A stretch of DNA of 9,933 bases, from assembly GCA_022794295.1 (NCBI GenBank), contig JAAWEO010000060.1:1-9933 (forward strand), given 5' to 3'. Of this stretch, positions 1 through 6,555 are shown in pieces. The notes under the pieces were generated by a model. It was not told where the DNA came from, did not search any database, and saw only the letters and a list, made by a program, of their open reading frames with translations. The stretch's first letter is position 1. Each line of letters begins with the position of its first letter. The position numbers and the translations under genes were made by a program. This DNA is from Angelakisella sp. (GTDB lineage Bacteria; Bacillota; Clostridia; Oscillospirales; Ruminococcaceae).

Positions 1-53
1 GTGCTGCCGCTTACCGGCGTCCGGGCTTTTGCGGCCGGAGGCTCGTTGGCCGG

Positions 54-203
54 ATAAGGTGCTTTTTTCTGCGGAAAAAAGCGGTGCCCTTCGGGCTAAG
101 GCCGCTTCGCGGCTAATGGCCTGCGGGCCAGGGTGGAACGGCTAAGGTGATTTTCGCTGGGGCGAAAATCGAGCCGCTTCGCGGCAGGCGCCGCCGGGCG
201 GTG
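54..203. repeat. Array of short perfect hairpins (left edge)
   Basis: At least six short inverted repeats stand almost end to end. They are 61-82 (9-bp stem, loop TGCG), 86-96 (GCCC/GGGC, loop TTC), 101-113 (GCCGC/GCGGC, loop TTC), 117-130 (TGGCC/GGCCA, loop TGCG), 149-170 (9-bp stem GATTTTCGC/GCGAAAATC, loop TGGG) and 173-185, an exact second copy of the 101-113 hairpin. A weaker GC-rich one lies at 189-203. Stem sequences differ but loops and spacers recur: GATAAGG at 53-59, GCTAAGG at 95-101 and 141-147, GCTAATG at 112-118. TAAGGTG precedes or overlaps the start of a hairpin at 54-60 and 143-149. I see no convincing protein in this stretch. It lies directly downstream of the leftward cassette (217-1014) and could end or protect that transcript, but no hairpin has a proper U-tract. 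The family is unknown to me; a dispersed REP-like repeat is the simplest reading. Confidence 0.75.
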
Positions 204-216
204 GGGGGATGGGCTG

Positions 217-492
217 CTATAGGCCTTCTGCCATGGAGGGCAGATCGGGGTAAACACTGCCGGTGAAGGTCCACTCCCCTTTGCGGTTTTTGGAGAGGAC
301 TGCCCAGCCCCACTCCCCTTCGTCCTGGATTTCCCCCAGGGTGGTGCCGCAGTAGACCAGCATCCGCCGGGGGATCTCGCCATCTCCGAAGGCCACTCGC
401 CGGAGGGTGATCTCACTTAAAACCTGGCAGTGGTACTGGCGGATGAACTCCTGTTCCTCGGGGGTGTAGTGGGTGTCAAATGCGAACTGCAC
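217..492 (-). CDS. Unrecognised 91-aa protein, second gene of leftward cassette
   Basis: I do not recognise this family. The protein is 91 residues, soluble-looking, with no signal peptide or membrane segment. It opens with an acidic, aromatic stretch (THYTPEEQEFIRQYH, residues 7-21) and has a Gly/Trp-rich middle (GEIQDEGEWGWAVL, about residues 53-66) that reads like beta strands. The start is GTG at 490-492. A purine-rich AAAGGGGGG ribosome binding site lies about 6 bases upstream and overlaps the TAA stop of the preceding gene (505-507). The 12-bp gap and this overlap suggest translational coupling to that gene. The frame ends with TAG at 217-219, immediately before the hairpin array. The coupled, very small gene could encode a partner or accessory of its neighbour; that is inference only. 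Reality of the gene is supported mainly by the ribosome binding site and its position. Confidence 0.7.
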   Translation of the reverse strand: MQFAFDTHYTPEEQEFIRQYHCQVLSEITLRRVAFGDGEIPRRMLVYCGTTLGEIQDEGEWGWAVLSKNRKGEWTFTGSVYPDLPSMAEGL

Positions 493-504
493 AGAAGCCC
501 CCCT

Positions 505-1014
505 TTACAGATCATGATCCATGTGCCAGCTGGTTTCATTGGAGTGGTGGTATTCGATCTTTGCAATGAGCCATCCCTCCGGGCCGGGGCGCAGGGTGAA
601 GCGGTACAGAAACCGCAGGGAGCTCCGGGGGCAGCCGGTCACCACTACGGCTTTCCTGGCGGTTTTCATGGTGAAGGTCACCGGCTCGCCGGAGCCGCTG
701 CCAAGAAAGCTGTATTTGCCGGGGCGGGCGCAGCTGATGGGGCCGCTGTTCTTTAAAAAGCCGGGGATACACCGGGATGCGGCCAGCTCCTGGTAGCGGC
801 GCTGGTATTCCTCGCAGACCTGGAGGCTGCCGGGGGGCAGCTGGTTGGGGGAACCGCCGCCAGCTGCAAACTCCTTGCGAAGGCTGTTAAGGCGGTTCCA
901 GATCTCCTCCTCCAGGGCGCTCCGCTCCCGGAGCAGGGCCAGCAGGGGCGGGACGATCTCCGCCGCCATGGGACGGTATCGCTCCGGGGTATCCAGAAAG
1001 ATGATTTCATCCAT
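505..1014 (-). CDS. 169-aa protein with NTF2-like C-terminal end, function unknown
   Basis: The start chosen is ATG at 1012-1014, preceded by GGAGGA with a 5-base spacer. An open frame runs to 1110, but its extra 32 residues lack a ribosome binding site. Residues 1-80 are helical and charged (LLALLRERSALEEEIWNRL, residues 25-43). Residues 100-169 read as alternating beta strands: YSFLG, PVTFTM, KAVVVTG, RFLYRFTLRP, GWLIAKIEYHH. The last block, a strand followed by Gly-Trp-Leu-Ile-x-Lys-Ile-Glu-Tyr, is the typical ending of NTF2-fold (SnoaL-like) proteins, a fold widespread among immunity proteins of polymorphic toxin systems. No toxin gene is visible here, so an immunity role is only a possibility. 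There is no signal peptide, so it is presumably cytoplasmic. It is the first gene of a leftward cassette driven by the promoter at 1155-1183, with a predicted untranslated leader of about 130 bases. Confidence 0.75.
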   Translation of the reverse strand: MDEIIFLDTPERYRPMAAEIVPPLLALLRERSALEEEIWNRLNSLRKEFAAGGGSPNQLPPGSLQVCEEYQRRYQELAASRCIPGFLKNSGPISCARPGKYSFLGSGSGEPVTFTMKTARKAVVVTGCPRSSLRFLYRFTLRPGPEGWLIAKIEYHHSNETSWHMDHDL

Positions 1015-1149
1015 GGGTGTCCTCCACAGCACAACAAAAACAACAGGGGATGCAGAACAAAAACCTGCCGGCCGGCATCGATCCGGCTCCCAAATACCGG
1101 CTGTGCCCAAGGGCGGGGGAAGAATCTGGGAAAATGGGGAAAGATACCC

Positions 1150-1178
1150 TTGTAATTATAGAAAAAAAAGGGTATCAT
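1150..1178 (+). promoter_or_regulatory. Rightward sigma-A-type promoter, mirror image of the leftward one
   Basis: On the plus strand, TTGTAA at 1150-1155 is followed after 17 bases by TATCAT at 1173-1178 (five of six matches to TATAAT). The predicted start is near 1185, giving the acyltransferase operon a leader of about 230 bases. Each -35 box overlaps the -10 box of the opposite promoter, because CTTGTAAT (1149-1156) and ATTACAAG (1177-1184) are inverted copies. No better rightward promoter was found before 1419; the TTGACT at 1276-1281 has no -10 partner. Confidence 0.6.
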
Positions 1179-1183
1179 TACAA
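1155..1183 (-). promoter_or_regulatory. Leftward sigma-A-type promoter
   Basis: On the minus strand, TTGTAA (complement of 1178-1183) stands exactly 17 bases before a perfect TATAAT (complement of 1155-1160). The predicted start is near 1148 and transcription would run into the 169-aa gene at 1014. The element overlaps the rightward promoter at 1150-1178. Confidence 0.75.
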
Positions 1184-1184
1184 G

Positions 1185-1418
1185 TGTCTGTAAAAATTTT
1201 GTCGGGATTCTTCGAATCCCTGAGAATAAGAAGTTGTACCATTCGCTGAAGTACGGAAATAGGCGAGCAAATTTTTTGACTGTCGAAGCCTCAAAAACGC
1301 CGGCAGCCTTGGCGGCTTTCCAGCTTTTAAGGCAAAGACAGGCGGAAAATCTGCTGGCAAGATACGTGGGGCGGCTATTGGTACGGCTTCTAAGCCCACA
1401 GAGGAAGGCGGTCTGCCC
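1185..1418 (+). other. Long leader of the acyltransferase operon
   Basis: About 230 bases between the predicted rightward start and the ATG at 1419 hold no gene I can support. The stretch is visibly richer in A and T than the flanking genes. It carries a perfect 7-bp hairpin at 1204-1220 (GGGATTC/GAATCCC, loop TTC) and a GTAC...GTAC pair at 1236-1254. I matched none of the common riboswitch signatures (c-di-GMP, TPP, FMN, SAM, cobalamin, glycine, c-di-AMP). It may be a regulatory leader or a dispersed intergenic repeat. Confidence 0.4.
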
Positions 1419-2834
1419 ATGGTCTTTTCCAATCTGTTCTTTTTGTATCTCTTCCTCCCTGCCAACATCATATTGTACTTTACAGCCCGGAAAAACCGCA
1501 CCCGGAACCTGATCATGGTCTCCTTTTCCCTGGTGTTCTACGCCTGGGGGGAGCCGGTGTGGGTCTTTCTTCTGATCGCCACCGCCTTTTTCAACTGGCT
1601 GCTGGCCCTTCGCATGGAGCGATACCGGGAAGCCCAAGAGGGGCAAAGGGCCCGGTATGCCCTTGCCGCCGCTGTTATCCTGGATCTTTCCCTGCTGGTG
1701 CTGTTTAAGTACACCGATTTCCTCTACGAAAATGTCAATGCCCTGTTCGGCACCAGCTTTACAGGGCCGGGGCTGGTGCTGCCCATTGGCATCAGCTTCT
1801 ACACCTTCCAGATCATCTCCTACATGGCCGATGTCTACCGGAAGGATGTGGAGGCCCAGCCCGATTTCCTTAAATTCCTCATGTATGTCACCATGTACCA
1901 CCAGCTGGTGGCGGGGCCCATTGTCCGGTACCAGTGGATCGCCCAGGAGATCGACCACCGGGAGGTGGACCCTGGGGAGGTTTGGCAGGGGCTTTGCCGC
2001 TTCTGTGTGGGCCTCTGCAAAAAGGTGGTGGTAGCCAACGCCGCCGGCAAGCTGGCGGGGCAGTACCTGGACGGGGAGCTTTCCCGCCTGACCACCGCCG
2101 GGGCACTGTTCGGGATCCTGATGTTCACCCTCCAGATCTACTACGACTTTTCCGCCTACTCGGACATGGCCATCGGCATGGGGCGGATCTTCGGCTTCCA
2201 CTACATGGAGAACTTCAACTACCCCTACATTGCCCGGTCGGTAACCGATTTCTGGCGCCGGTGGCACATCTCCCTTTCCTCCTTTTTCCGGGATTATGTT
2301 TACATCCCCCTGGGGGGCAAGTACCAAAACCAGCTGCGGAACATCTCTATCGTCTGGCTGCTCACCGGCCTGTGGCACGGGGCCAGCTGGAACTTTGTGT
2401 TGTGGGGGGCCTGGTACGGGGCTCTCCTGATTCTGGAAAAGAAGGTCCTTTTGGCCCGGCTGGAAAAGCTCCCTGCCGCCGCAGGGTGGGCCTGGTCCTT
2501 TCTCACGGTGCTGGTGGGATGGAGCATCTTCTATTTTACCGATTTCTCCCGTCTGGCGGTCTTCCTGCCCATTCTCCTGGGGGGGCGGCTGACCTCCGAC
2601 CCGGGGCTGTGGGTGACGGTGCAGAACAACCTGTTCTGGATGGTGCTGGCGGCGGTCTTTTGCGCGCCGGTGCTGCCCTGGATCAAGGCCCGGGTGGATG
2701 CCTATGCCGTGGAAGAAAAGCAGCAGGCGGCAGTGGTGGCCCTACAGGCCGCCGGGTGTCTTCTGCTGGTGATGGTCTCCACCGCTTACCTGGTGGGGCA
2801 GAGCTACAACCCGTTCCTTTACTTCCGGTTTTAG
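1419..2834 (+). CDS. MBOAT family O-acyltransferase (AlgI/DltB-like)
   Basis: This 471-residue polytopic membrane protein belongs to the membrane-bound O-acyltransferase family, AlgI-like branch, which moves acyl (usually acetyl) groups across the membrane onto cell-surface polymers. Hydrophobic segments begin at residue 5 (FLYLFLPANIILYF) and recur to the end. Family signatures are LPIGISFYTFQ (121-131), HQLVAGPIVRY (161-171), FWRRWHISLSSFFRDYVYIPLGG (from 279, with His283) and LLTGLWHGASWNFVLWG (from 314), where His320 is the invariant presumed catalytic histidine. The ending NPFLYFRF is also typical. Length is normal for the family. The ATG at 1419 follows AGGAAGG at 1402-1408 with a rather long spacer of about 10 bases; hydrophobic residues start immediately, so no earlier start is needed. 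It is the first gene of a four-gene operon and is followed 39 bp later by its usual DHHW partner. The acyl donor and polymer cannot be told from the sequence. Confidence 0.95.
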   Translation: MVFSNLFFLYLFLPANIILYFTARKNRTRNLIMVSFSLVFYAWGEPVWVFLLIATAFFNWLLALRMERYREAQEGQRARYALAAAVILDLSLLVLFKYTDFLYENVNALFGTSFTGPGLVLPIGISFYTFQIISYMADVYRKDVEAQPDFLKFLMYVTMYHQLVAGPIVRYQWIAQEIDHREVDPGEVWQGLCRFCVGLCKKVVVANAAGKLAGQYLDGELSRLTTAGALFGILMFTLQIYYDFSAYSDMAIGMGRIFGFHYMENFNYPYIARSVTDFWRRWHISLSSFFRDYVYIPLGGKYQNQLRNISIVWLLTGLWHGASWNFVLWGAWYGALLILEKKVLLARLEKLPAAAGWAWSFLTVLVGWSIFYFTDFSRLAVFLPILLGGRLTSDPGLWVTVQNNLFWMVLAAVFCAPVLPWIKARVDAYAVEEKQQAAVVALQAAGCLLLVMVSTAYLVGQSYNPFLYFRF

Positions 2835-2873
2835 CGGGAAGAAGGACCGGTGACAAAATTAGGAGGATTTCTT

Positions 2874-4301
2874 ATGGCTGAGGAAAAGAAGGAGAAAAAG
2901 CAGGACGGAGAGGCCTCCCTCTATGTCCGGGCCTGCCAGGGGGCGGCGGTCTTTCTGGTGACGGTGCTGGCCCTGGTGGGACTTCTGTCCCTGGTTCTGC
3001 CCAAGCCCACCGTCTCGGAGTACGAAAAGCGGGAGCTGGCTGCCTTCCCCGCCTTTTCCGCCAAGGCCCTGTGGAGTGGGGATTGGTTCCGGGACTTTGA
3101 GGTCTACTATGCCGACACCTTCCCCGGGCGGGACGGGTTTATCGCCGCCACCGCCATTCTGGACGACTGGAAGGGGATCCGGGGGAAGGATGACATTAAG
3201 ATCTACAGCACCGGCCAGGGGGGGAACAGCCAGTCCCCCGCCCCGGTGACTCCGCCGGCACCGGAGACCTCTCCCTCCTCCCAGCCGGAGAGCCGGGACC
3301 CGTCCGGCCAGTCCCAGCCATCCCAGCCGGAAGAAAGCCAGTCTCCCTCCTCCCAGCCGGAGAGCCAAGGCTCTTCCTCCACCCCTGACGCCCCTCCGGA
3401 GGTGCCGGACGGCTACCTTACCGAGGGCTACTGCATCGTGGGGGACCGGGGAATGACCCTCTTTGGGGGATACCGGCCGGTGGCGGACCAGTACGCCGGC
3501 ATCCTTACCCGCTTCGCTGACAAGGTGGCAGGGCAGGCCCAGGTGTACAACATTGTGGTCCCCTGCTCCGGGGAGTTTTACCTGCCCCCCAAGTACCAAT
3601 CCCTTTCCAACTCCCAAAAGGAAAACATCGAGTATCTTTATTCCAAAATGGGGGAAAATGTCACCACGGTAAACGCCTACAGCTGGCTTGCCCAAAACAC
3701 CGAAAAATACATCTACTTCCGCACCGATCACCACTGGACCGGTCTGGGGGCCTACTACGCCTATGTGGCCTTCTGCCAGGCGGCGGGGCTGGAAAGCGTG
3801 GATGTGGCCCAGGTGGAAAAGCGCACCATCTCCCCCTTTCTGGGCACCGTCTACAACGCCACCCGGGACCCCCGCCTGGAGCAGAACCCGGATTATGTGG
3901 ACTACTGGATCACCGCCCCCAACGCCACTGCCAAGCTGTGGCTGAAGGGCTACACTGCCCCCCTGGAGGTCTTTCCCTGGTCGGAGTCCTCCGCCGGGGG
4001 CAACAGCTACGGGGTTTTCATCTGGGCCGATAACCCCCTGCTGGAGGTCCACAACCCCGATCTCAGCAACGGCAGAAAGGCCCTGGTCCTGAAGGAATCC
4101 TACGGCAACGCCTTTGCCCCCTGGCTTTTCGCCAACTTCGAGGACGTCTATGTCATCGACTACCGCCACAGCGAGCAGTCGGTGACCCGGTTCGTCCAGG
4201 AAAAGGGCATCGATACCGTTATCTTCATCAACAATTCCTTTGCCGCCAACACCGGCTTCCACGCCCAGCGCATCGACTACCTGTGCAATCAGCTGGGCTG
4301 A
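2874..4301 (+). CDS. DHHW family protein (AlgJ/AlgX-like partner of MBOAT)
   Basis: The protein has 475 residues, a charged cytoplasmic start (MAEEKKEKKQDGE), one membrane anchor at about residues 22-42, then a large extracytoplasmic part. The family-naming Asp-His-His-Trp motif is at 285-288 within YFRTDHHWTG, and a Ser-Tyr-Gly-Asn block (409-412, in LKESYGNAF) lies where SGNH/AlgJ-like proteins keep active-site residues. DHHW proteins are routinely encoded next to MBOAT enzymes and are thought to complete acyl transfer to an exported polymer. Residues 117-180 form a Ser/Pro/Gln/Glu-rich low-complexity linker between the anchor-proximal region and the DHHW domain. I prefer ATG 2874 because AGGAGG (2861-2866) lies 7 bases upstream; a GTG at 2850 would add 8 residues but lies before that ribosome binding site. 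The next gene follows after 22 bp. Confidence 0.92.
   Translation: MAEEKKEKKQDGEASLYVRACQGAAVFLVTVLALVGLLSLVLPKPTVSEYEKRELAAFPAFSAKALWSGDWFRDFEVYYADTFPGRDGFIAATAILDDWKGIRGKDDIKIYSTGQGGNSQSPAPVTPPAPETSPSSQPESRDPSGQSQPSQPEESQSPSSQPESQGSSSTPDAPPEVPDGYLTEGYCIVGDRGMTLFGGYRPVADQYAGILTRFADKVAGQAQVYNIVVPCSGEFYLPPKYQSLSNSQKENIEYLYSKMGENVTTVNAYSWLAQNTEKYIYFRTDHHWTGLGAYYAYVAFCQAAGLESVDVAQVEKRTISPFLGTVYNATRDPRLEQNPDYVDYWITAPNATAKLWLKGYTAPLEVFPWSESSAGGNSYGVFIWADNPLLEVHNPDLSNGRKALVLKESYGNAFAPWLFANFEDVYVIDYRHSEQSVTRFVQEKGIDTVIFINNSFAANTGFHAQRIDYLCNQLG
3270..3366 (+). repeat. 25-bp exact direct repeat in the DHHW linker
   Basis: The same 25 bases occur at 3270-3294 and 3342-3366. The offset is 72 bp, exactly 24 codons, so both copies encode SPSSQPES in frame (about residues 133-140 and 157-164). 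Between them stands a degenerate third unit, SQPSQPEESQ. The repeat is in the flexible linker, where slippage or recombination could change linker length without a frameshift. Confidence 0.9.
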
Positions 4302-4323
4302 TCCAGAAAGGAGGGGCTGCCCT

Positions 4324-5328
4324 GTGAAGCGTCTGCTGGCTTTTTTCCTGGTCCTTGGCCTGCTGGCCGGGTGCGGTCCCCAGCTGGAAAAATACCCCCG
4401 GGTGGAGTCCTCCTCCCAGGGGTTGGAGACCCAGACCCTGACCATCGACATCCCCCAGGAGGCGGACCAGCTCACCCTGGACGCCGTCTCCCAGCTGGCT
4501 GCCGCCCTGCTGGAGCTTTCCGGGGGGGCCATCACCCTGGAGGTCTACCCCTCCCGGGATCCGGCCAGGGCCCTGCGGACCGGGGATACCCACCTGGCCC
4601 TGCTGGATAACAGCGGCCTTATGGCCGCGGATCCCTCCCTTTCCTTTCTGGACTGGCCCTTTCTTATGGAGGACGAGGAGCAGTGGCTCACCATTATGGG
4701 GGCGGAGGACGGGGTGGTCCGGGGGAGCGCCTCCCTGCGCGAGGCCCTGAACGGAGAGGTCATCGGCCTGTGGTACCAGGGGCGCACGGTGCTCCTTGGC
4801 CGGGGGAGCTTTTACGAGGAGATCGGCTTTGCCGGGGCTCCTCTTGGGGTGCTGGAGGGCCGAGAGGCCCCCGGCTTCTTCCAGGGCATCGGCGACCTGA
4901 ACCCCAAGACGGTCTCCACAGGGGACGGGGAGACCCTTCTGAAGCTGCTCTCCAGCCGGGAGGTCAAATACATCGAGTACCCCCTGGGAAAGGTGGACCC
5001 CGACACCCTGCCGGAGTTGGTCAAGCATTTGGAGGACACCGCCCACCGGGTGGAAGGGAGCTGGCTGGTGCTGGGGAAGGGTGCCGTTGACCAAAAAACC
5101 GCACAGATCATCCGGGCGGCAGCGGCCGCCGTTCCCCAGCCCGCCTGGAATGCCCGGGCCCGCCGGGAGGAGGAGCTGTTCCAGGCTTTGGAGGCCCGGG
5201 AGATCACCGTGCAGAAAAGACCCTGTCCCCCCCTGCGCCGGGCAGCCAAGGAGTATTTCCGGAAGAACGGGAAGGGGCTGGGGTGCAGGGAAAGCACTCT
5301 GGAACGCCTGATCGAGCTTGTATCCTGA
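4324..5328 (+). CDS. TRAP-type (DctP-like) solute-binding lipoprotein
   Basis: This 334-residue protein starts with GTG at 4324, 9 bases after AAAGGAGG (4307-4314). The open frame extends to 4240, but that would overlap the previous gene and place residues before the signal. The start reads MKRLLAFFLVLGLLAGC, a lipoprotein signal with lipobox LLAG-Cys17, so the mature protein is lipid-anchored outside the membrane. ALLELSGGAITLEVYP (61-76), ALLDNSGLM (92-100), LDWPFLMEDEEQ (109-120) and LNGEVIGLWYQG (142-153) follow the order of DctP-family binding proteins of TRAP transporters, which bind carboxylates and similar small acids. The usual substrate arginine region after the LKG-like block is poorly conserved (NPKTVSTG, 193-200), so ligand and transport role are uncertain. 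No TRAP membrane subunits are nearby. It could be an orphan sensor or binding protein co-transcribed with the acylation genes. Confidence 0.82.
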   Translation: MKRLLAFFLVLGLLAGCGPQLEKYPRVESSSQGLETQTLTIDIPQEADQLTLDAVSQLAAALLELSGGAITLEVYPSRDPARALRTGDTHLALLDNSGLMAADPSLSFLDWPFLMEDEEQWLTIMGAEDGVVRGSASLREALNGEVIGLWYQGRTVLLGRGSFYEEIGFAGAPLGVLEGREAPGFFQGIGDLNPKTVSTGDGETLLKLLSSREVKYIEYPLGKVDPDTLPELVKHLEDTAHRVEGSWLVLGKGAVDQKTAQIIRAAAAAVPQPAWNARARREEELFQALEAREITVQKRPCPPLRRAAKEYFRKNGKGLGCRESTLERLIELVS

Positions 5329-5352
5329 CCAAAACGGAGGGAGGACTGACCG

Positions 5353-6513
5353 GTGACAGAATTTTTGATCCGCCGCTTTGTAAAGGACTGGGAGCACCCG
5401 GAGCTGGGGGAGGTCCGGCAGCGGTACGGCCGCCTGGGCAGCGTGGTGGGCATTGTGGTAAACCTCCTCCTTTCCCTGGGCAAGCTGATCACTGGGGCCC
5501 TTTCGGGAAGCGTAGCCATTACCGCCGACGGGGTGAACAACCTTTCCGATGCCGGCAGCTCGGTGATCTCCCTGGCCAGCTTCCGCCTGGCCGCCCGCCC
5601 CGCTGACGCGGGGCATCCCTTTGGTCATGCCCGGTACGAATACCTTGCCAGCATGGGGGTGGCGGTGATCATCCTCCTGCTGGGGGTGGAGCTGGCCCGG
5701 GATTCGGTGCTGCGCATCTTCCTGCCGGAGGAGGCCGCCTTTTCCTGGGTGACAGTGGGGATGCTCGCGGCTTCCATTTTGGCAAAGCTCTGGCTCTGCG
5801 CCTTTGGCCGCAGCCTGGGGCGGAAGATCAACTCCGGCCTGATGGAGGCCGCTGCCGCCGACAGCCTCTCCGATGTGCTGGCTACTGCCGCCGTGCTTCT
5901 CTCTACCCTGCTGGCCCCGGTCCTCCCCTTCTCCCCAGATGGGTACATGGGGGTGCTGGTGGCCCTGTTCATCCTTCGCTCCGGGGTAGAGATCATCCGC
6001 AAGGCCATCGACCAGCTGCTGGGGGAGGCCCCCGACCCCAAGCTGGCGGAGGAGATCGACCGCTTCGTCCGTTCTTACCAGGGGGTGCTGGACTGCCACG
6101 ACCTGATGATCCACAGCTATGGGCCGGGGCGGTGCTTCGCCACCATCCATGCGGAGGTCTCCGCCGGGGAGGATATGCTCGCCAGTCACGAGGTGATCGA
6201 CACCATCGAGCGGGAGATCCTCCGGGAAAAGGGGATCCGCCTGGTGATCCATATGGACCCGGTGGCCGTGGATGACCCCCAGCTGTGGCTCTACCGCGGG
6301 GTGGTGGGGGATGTGCTGGGGGAGATCGGGAAGGAGCTCTCCTTCCACGACCTCCGCATGGTGGCAGGGAGCCATCGGGTCAAGCTGATCTTTGATGTTA
6401 CCGCCCCCTTCGCCTTCCCCGGCAGCGACGGGGAGCTTGTGGAGCAGATCCTGGAAAAGCTGGCAAAGCGGGACCAGCGCCTGACCGCCGCGGTGACGGT
6501 GGACCGGGTCTGA
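5353..6513 (+). CDS. Cation diffusion facilitator transporter, probably Mn2+ efflux
   Basis: A 386-residue metal/proton antiporter of the CDF family. The membrane domain spans about residues 28-212 and carries the family blocks ITADGVNNLSDAGSS (56-70) and HPFGHARYEY (88-97). The first metal site in this family uses a four-residue spaced pair in each of helices 2 and 5. Here these are Asn62/Asp66 and Asp170/Asp174 (ADSLSD), rather than the Asp-Asp/His-Asp set of zinc carriers. The Asn-Asp/Asp-Asp set is associated with manganese CDFs, so manganese efflux is the best guess. The cytoplasmic domain (about 225-310) is followed by a second, similar segment with FHDLRMVAG (331-339) and VKLIFDV (343-349), a C-terminal extension common in Firmicute members. 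It starts with GTG at 5353, 8 bases after GGAGGGAGG, 24 bp behind the lipoprotein gene. It is last in the operon; a long terminator follows at 6556. Confidence 0.93.
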   Translation: MTEFLIRRFVKDWEHPELGEVRQRYGRLGSVVGIVVNLLLSLGKLITGALSGSVAITADGVNNLSDAGSSVISLASFRLAARPADAGHPFGHARYEYLASMGVAVIILLLGVELARDSVLRIFLPEEAAFSWVTVGMLAASILAKLWLCAFGRSLGRKINSGLMEAAAADSLSDVLATAAVLLSTLLAPVLPFSPDGYMGVLVALFILRSGVEIIRKAIDQLLGEAPDPKLAEEIDRFVRSYQGVLDCHDLMIHSYGPGRCFATIHAEVSAGEDMLASHEVIDTIEREILREKGIRLVIHMDPVAVDDPQLWLYRGVVGDVLGEIGKELSFHDLRMVAGSHRVKLIFDVTAPFAFPGSDGELVEQILEKLAKRDQRLTAAVTVDRV

Positions 6514-6555
6514 AAACCGCCCTGGGGCGCGGCGGCGTTAGGGACACGATCTAAC

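Larger units (their letters stand above)
1143..1184. promoter_or_regulatory. Two overlapping inverted repeats in the divergent promoter
   Basis: GATACCCTT (1143-1151) is complementary to AAGGGTATC (1168-1176), and CTTGTAAT (1149-1156) is complementary to ATTACAAG (1177-1184). The two pairings share 1149-1151 and so exclude one another as hairpins. The second pair is explained by the mirrored promoter boxes. The first pair is not, and could be an operator for a dimeric regulator or, in the leftward direction, part of the promoter spacer. No regulator gene is visible in the window. Confidence 0.5.

Noticed and set aside
1..57. Possible end of a plus-strand gene in frame 1, stopping with TAA at 55-57
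   Set aside because: Eighteen codons (ending AFAAGGSLAG) are too few to judge, and the stop lies within the TAAGG spacer motif of the hairpin array.
130..142. AGGGTGGAACGGC resembling the T-box consensus
   Set aside because: The ACC needed for tRNA end pairing is absent, and no specifier stem, terminator or aminoacyl-tRNA gene is nearby.
54..203. CRISPR array
   Set aside because: Units are self-complementary hairpins of varying sequence and length, not constant repeats with unique spacers, and no cas gene is present.
753..2378. 541-codon open frame on the minus strand
   Set aside because: It lies antisense to the MBOAT gene and the 169-aa gene, is rich in Gly, Val, His and Pro typical of reverse-frame shadows in GC-rich DNA, and has no ribosome binding site.
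2859..4535. 558-codon open frame antisense to the DHHW gene
   Set aside because: Low-complexity shadow of a clear family member on the plus strand.
4228..6375. 715-codon open frame on the minus strand
   Set aside because: Antisense to the lipoprotein and CDF genes, both with clear motifs and ribosome binding sites; Gly/Pro/His/Gln-rich composition.
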